Assembly: GCA_031472005.1 (NCBI GenBank)
Contig: PZJY01000008.1
Location: forward strand, 62,001-126,000
Reading direction: 5' to 3'
DNA length: 64,000 bases
Source: Tetracladium setigerum
Taxonomy: Eukaryota > Ascomycota > Leotiomycetes > Helotiales
Shown: positions 59,701 to 64,000 of the stretch, piece after piece
How positions within the stretch are numbered: position 1 is the first letter of the stretch
Layout: every line of letters begins with the position of its first letter
Made by a program: the position numbers and the translations under genes
The notes under the pieces: generated by a model
Told to the model about the DNA's origin: nothing
The model's database searches: none
Seen by the model: the letters and a program-made list of their open reading frames with translations, nothing else

Positions 59701-61678
59701 AATGCTCTAAATCGTATCAAGGGATATATTGGGGCTCCTATCAACGACAATACCCCCGTTGATGATGCGGTTCGCTCAAAGGTCGAATCCCTCAACAAGG
59801 AGTTGGTTGACCTCAAGGCTGCTCAAGCTACATGGGCTTCTAAGAAGTTGGAACTCGATGGCAAGGTGACCGGGCTTCAGGAATCGCTTTCCTCGATGCC
59901 AGACATTCAAAGCTACGATGCGCAGTCGAAGTTGGTTGACGCCCTCCAACAGGAGCAGAAGTCTTGGGATGCAGACAAGTCTGCTCTTAACAAGAAGGTT
60001 CAAGAGCTTGAGAATACGATCTCCTCACTGCCATCCATTGAGAAGCATGCCTTGCTTGAAAAGCAACTGTCGGACCTCCAACTCAAGGAGTCTGAGCTTG
60101 AGAAGACAAATGCCTCTCTTCCAACTCTCCAGCAGCAGCTGTCGGAATTGAAGCAGAAGGAGTCTGAGTGGATCAACCGCAAGTCGGCCCTCGAATTCGA
60201 GACGAGGACCTTGACTTCTGACAAGGCGGCTCTTGAGCAATCCGCAAAGTCACACAAGAGTATCGTGACGGACTTCCAATCGCGCTTGGATGGCTTGGAG
60301 CGGGAGCATGCTCTTTGCGGCGAGATGATATCCAAGGCCACTCACGAGGAGTTGATGGGTCGATTGAAGATTGCCACCGAGGCACACGATCAATGCGAGA
60401 CTACCATCTCTGACATCCAGGGACGCCTCGACTCTTTGGATCGAGCTCATATTCTTTGCGGGGAGATGGTTCCAAGTCTTCCCTTGAGAATTTGCAAGGA
60501 GAACTCGATTCCATAAATGAAGCTCATCTTCTTTGTGGGGAAAAGGTCGCCAAAGCCGATATGGATCTTCTGCAAGGTCAATTCGACGAGTTGAAGCAGA
60601 CTCACGTTCTCTGTGGAGGGATGGTTCCTAGAGCAGACTTGGAACTTGTGCAAGGTCAACTCAACACCTTGAATGTTGATCATCTTCTTTGTGGCGACAA
60701 AGTTCCCAAGGCCGACTGGGAGCTTTTACAAGGTAAGTACGACGAGTTGAGTCAAGCTAATCTTCGTCGTGGTGAGCAGCTCAAATCTTTGGAGACCCAA
60801 TTCGATAAATTGAGTGAAGTTCACATGGGGTGCGCAGATAGTGTTCCTCGAACTGCCTTGGAGGACCTGCAGTCTCGATTCAACGCCCTGGAAGTCGCTC
60901 ACTCTCGTTGCGCAGCAGCAGCTCCCGTTGCTACCCCTCCAGGCCCTATGGTGCTCCCCTTGGAGGTTGGGATAGTCCCATTCCTTCGATTGAGAGACAG
61001 GTAAGTCAACCCCCATTCGGCTATCAGACGTCCTCGAGGCAGCAACAGGCTCCACATATGGGCTTCTCGCTGCCTCCAATTGATACATACAGGAATCAAT
61101 CTGCGGGCCCAACGCAGTATCCAATGGGATACCCATCTCAGCCGCAGTCGCAGCCGCAGGGTCAATTTGGCCGTTCTCCTTCTCAGCCGGCATTCTCGCA
61201 TTCCCCCGCTGGCCCTCAATATTCGCTGTCTCCGTACCAGCCGATTCCTTCGCCTTCTCCGCGACCCTCTCCACAACTGCCTGCCCCGTCACCCGCTCCA
61301 GCTGACCCTGCATACAAATTCCTCGTCCATGGAAGTATTTCTGGAGGCCTCTTCGCTAATATGGTCTCTCCTGAGCTCATAGCGACTATGGAACGACAGA
61401 TCATGATTTGGGGACAGCAGAAGAAGAAAGGCAAATGGTACAACCCTAGCTCGATCAGCGATACCAAATGTGTTCATATTCGAAGGAGTGGGCACGCATC
61501 GACGACCTCTGCTACAGACTTTACCAACGGTCATGTTGCGTGTGAGAAATGTGTGGATGCCAAGCGTCTCTGTGTCTTGATACCATCAGAGGGAGGAATT
61601 CCTGTGGTTGTGCCATTGCCGGCTGCATTGAGAGGAAAAGGGGCAACTCCCATGAATGGGATTTACTATCACAGATAG
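56759..61678 (+). CDS. Large coiled-coil protein with C-terminal LCG repeats and Cys-rich end, three apparent frameshifts
   Basis: Consecutive frames 56759-58007, 58004-60473, 60472-60940 and 60939-61678 form one colinear protein of about 1640 aa. The start is the ATG directly after the shared 5' block. Residues 1-110 form a helical head (LKRHAKI, LMESNDNEL). About 1000 residues of coiled coil follow, with 28-30-aa repeats (LRREKTSLNQKLEAEK; TEKQAWAKKEIDFEVE). Seven or so 26-aa repeats of the form AHxLCGExVPKAxLExLQGxLxxL come next (about 60300-60905). A Pro/Gln/Ser-rich stretch then leads to a C-terminal domain with CVHIR and ACEKCVDAKRLC, a possible zinc-binding site. The frames join if one base is added in GGGG (58004), CC (60472) and CC (60939). 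It is probably a structural or scaffold protein; there is no signal peptide. Fragments of the family at 44.6 and 55.7 kb show that it is multicopy. Confidence 0.78.
60300..60905 (+). repeat. 26-aa (78-bp) LCG tandem repeats inside the coiled-coil gene
   Basis: Repeats include EHALCGEMISKA, RAHILCGEMVP, EAHLLCGEKVAKA, QTHVLCGGMVPRA, VDHLLCGDKVPKA and the degenerate EVHMGCADSVPRT, each followed by LExLQGxLxxL. The period is 26 residues where intact. One unit has lost its Cys (ANLRRGEQ). Confidence 0.8.
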
Positions 61679-63149
61679 ATGTGGTTCCTGTATGTAGTCT
61701 CAATTGAACTCTTCCAAGCATTTGTTTTGCCTCTTGACTCAATTCGGATAAATGTAAATAATGCCAAGGCATATCGAGATAAGCGACAATGTAGAAGATC
61801 CTTCATCACCATTGCCAAGCCTTAAGGTGAATAGGAGTTAAGAAATGGTCATAGCGCGTGTTTATGGTCACGTGTCCCACTTTCCAGCATATCAACATTT
61901 CGCTTCGCTCCCCTCCAACTTTCCCTCCTCATACCACTCGACACAACACTTGGTCATCCAACTGTTGTGTTTTCTCGTGCTCTGGTAAGCCTACCCTTTC
62001 TTTATCCCCTTCTAATCACAGGAACGATTTGCAGATTCGAATTTACGCGTTTGATTGAGTTGTTTGGATTGCTGTTGGCTAGTGGGCGAGCGAAGGTCGC
62101 GCGACAAGCACGATTTTTGGAATTTCGAGGGCGGAACAACGTCGCAACTGGATACAAGTGTTCGTAGGTTGTCTGCAGGGTCATAAAGATGATTGATATG
62201 AGCTCGCAGATGATTTCGATGCGGTGGTGTTGAGTGACAAGTCTGTCATCGACCTCATGTGCCAGCGCTCCCACCTCCCTTCACCTGCACCAACTTACAT
62301 TAGCCACACATGAGATGCGGCCCAAGCCTGCAAAGTCAGTGGGATCCAGTGATTCGTCACGCTTTATTCTCCTGGTTCCTATCCGTCTGTATCACCATAC
62401 GTTGGTGAGAGACCGTTTCACATTTTCGCTCCTCTGAAGCCATCACATTCCATCACGCCCTTTTGAATCCACCCAGTTTCTATCATTTTATTATATCATG
62501 ATGTGCATTCATCCTTCTTCCATCCTATTTTCATCCCAGGTCCGGTCTCAAGTGGTTCCAGTTGTTTCTTTGAGGTGACGGGTGACAGTTTAAATCAAGT
62601 TCATCACTTTCTTCATGCCAGTCCATCAGTTCAAATTCACCACCACCCCAGATTCATGGCCACCTCGGGTCCATCATTTTCTTCTGTCTTAGTGGTTTTC
62701 AATCGTACTTGTAGTTTTTTTTTTTTCCCCTTCAGTCGCGCCCTGAACTCTTTGTGGTGAAGTGTCTCGCCTCAGATCCAGACATCCAGGTATCCAAAAC
62801 CTCACCAAACCACAGCAAACAAACTCCAAATTTGCTTCAAATACAATCATATTCCTTCCTCACTCATTTGATTGATTTATTCCTTGTTTACTTCATTCAT
62901 GAGCATTTCATTTGTACGAAATCCACGCAAATCGTTCCTGCAATGTCAAGATCATCAAAAACCGTTTGCAATATACCTGCTAACATACCTACAGCTTCGC
63001 CGCCACCCTCTCGCTAGGATCCAGCCGCAACTGGTCGCTTTTCGAGTTCCCAAAGTTCGTGGGTCGATCCCCACGAACCGAAGACTCATCCCCCCTCCAC
63101 GATTCTTGGCTTCGGCCTCGAGTCATCTTCCCTCCTCCCCCCTTCCTAC
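61679..63149. other. Intergenic, no gene seen
   Basis: This stretch is 3' of the coiled-coil gene and upstream of the second shared block. A pyrimidine-rich stretch (62440-62960) includes a T-run of about 14 near 62717. Intron-like signals near 61985-62035 are not flanked by protein-like exons. Confidence 0.4.
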
Positions 63150-63365
63150 CTTGAGGTCTTTCGGGACTAATAGGTAGAACAGCTACTACTCTGAGTAACC
63201 GCTCTTCTTCAGAAGAGCACTAAGGTTATAAAGTTTAGTATCTTTCTCGTCGTTCTAAGTGGCTGTTCTTCTTCAGAAGAACACGAAGGCCATAAAGTAC
63301 GTCGTTTTAGTGTTTTCTCACGAAAATACACCCTCGCTAGAGTTGTACTCTAGCAATTTATTAAA
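63150..63365 (+). promoter_or_regulatory. Shared 5' block, copy 2, with three hairpins
   Basis: The homologue of 56546-56758. The first hairpin here is CGCTCTTCTTCAGAAGAGC, where copy 1 has TGCTTTTCTTCAGAAAAGC: a T-A pair in one is a C-G pair in the other. The second (GTTCTTCTTCAGAAGAAC) and third (CTAGAGTTGTACTCTAG) are unchanged. The block again runs straight into TTATTAAAATGG. Confidence 0.8.
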
Positions 63366-64000
63366 ATGGATCCGTCCAACAACCCCCCGTTGTCCCTCGC
63401 GTGGCCGATGTCAACCAGAGACCAGCCGATATTGCTGAGTCTGGTATCAAGAGAAAGGCACATGCTACTCCCCACGATTGGATGGTCGGTAGTTCCAAGG
63501 CACAGAAGACTGGTCCTGAAAATGATGCTGCGGAACAGCGAAAGAAGGAAGAGAATGCCGAGCGCCAGCTCATAGAATGGACGAGTGCTGGAGTCGGGCG
63601 TGGCGCGGATTACCCATATGGCCTCGTCAAGAGGTGGAACCATGCCCGACTCGTGAAGTTCACGCTCTGTGCTGTTCCTGCGCCCGTGGTACCGGGCAAG
63701 ACTTTCGTTCCCAAGTTCCCACAGGGCAAGGGGAAGGGCAAGGAGAAGGAGAAGTCCGCGAATGCCATGGACGTTGATACCGATGTTGCTGCCAAGAAGG
63801 ACGATGGCAAGGCCAAGGGTAAGGGCAAGGAGAAGGAAAAGTCCACAGATGCCATGGACGTTGATACCGAGGGTGCTACCGAGAAGGACAAGGGCAAGGA
63901 CAAGGAGGCCGATGGCTGGGTGGTACCAGATACAGTAGTACAGAAGGCTATCATGTACCATGATTTCACGGTACGACCTGTCCTGGCCAACAACAATCCG
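63366..64000 (+). CDS. KGKGKEKEK/AMDVDT repeat protein, truncated by window edge, one frameshift near start
   Basis: The ATG at 63366 follows the shared 5' block. MDPSNNPP is read in the first frame. A missing C in the run at 63383-63388 then shifts to the frame that stays open to the window end (from VADVNQRPADIAESGIKRK onward). The protein has a basic N-terminus (GIKRKAHA, EQRKKEENAERQ), a conserved core RGADYPYGLVKRWNHARLVKF, two copies of a Lys/Gly/Glu block ending in AMDVDT (about 63728-63870), and KAIMYHDFTV near the edge. The copy at 51303-51640 suggests roughly 20 more residues follow the edge. Low complexity and charge suggest a nucleic-acid or chromatin association, but there is no recognised domain. 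Confidence 0.65.

Overview
The window is filamentous ascomycete (Pezizomycotina) nuclear DNA, most likely Leotiomycetes-like; the class is inferred and unproven. Genes carry 42-150 bp introns with GTRNGT-like donors, CTAAC/CTGAC branch sites and YAG acceptors. The gene content is typical of such fungi: Zn2Cys6 and fungal_trans regulators, an HET domain, an NmrA-like protein, an SDR, TAP-like hydrolase, F-box and small secreted proteins. A pogo/Fot1-type transposon has six in-frame stops of the kind RIP (C-to-T mutation of repeats) produces. No tRNA, rRNA or CRISPR array was found.

Layout, 1-31 kb (ordinary gene-bearing DNA): a TPR-rich protein running off the left edge (1-2100, -); an uncharacterised conserved protein (2428-3502, +); a Zn2Cys6 regulator (5112-7346, +); a secreted isochorismatase-like hydrolase (8888-9982, +); an NmrA-like protein (13008-11826, -); an SDR (14200-15043, +); a large glycine-rich collagen-like protein (19936-16355, -); a PPxY-motif protein (21499-22083, +); a TAP-like alpha/beta hydrolase (25348-23563, -); a dead pogo element nested in another inverted repeat (25.76-27.89 kb); an F-box protein (29791-28331, -); and a secreted 8-cysteine, probably GPI-anchored protein (30946-30212, -).

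32-44 kb: the centrepiece is one eight-exon gene (32003-39458, +) predicted to encode about 2318 aa. It joins a sacsin/NO VEIN-type HSP90-fold ATPase, a Q-rich linker, a NOV C-terminal (DUF3883) domain and a C-terminal HET domain. That looks like an NLR-analogue or allorecognition-type architecture. Beside it lie a XlnR/Xyr1-like regulator that has lost its zinc cluster (41953-39970, -) and a small secreted protein (43533-43068, -).

44-64 kb is an accessory, repeat-laden region. It holds several families of degenerate tandem repeats, one family in opposite orientations on either side of a GC-rich minisatellite. It also holds fragments of two gene families whose fuller members lie at the right: a 1640-aa coiled-coil protein with C-terminal 26-aa LCG repeats (56759-61678, +) and a KGKGKEKEK/AMDVDT repeat protein running off the right edge (63366-64000, +). 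These two genes share a roughly 215-bp block ending at the ATG, which contains three hairpins, one with a compensatory base-pair change.

A cross-cutting observation: ten places in seven otherwise good reading frames are each repaired by one base, nine of ten by a missing base and most of them in short homopolymers. Either the assembly has uncorrected homopolymer indels or many of these genes are decaying. Gene models below state where this matters.
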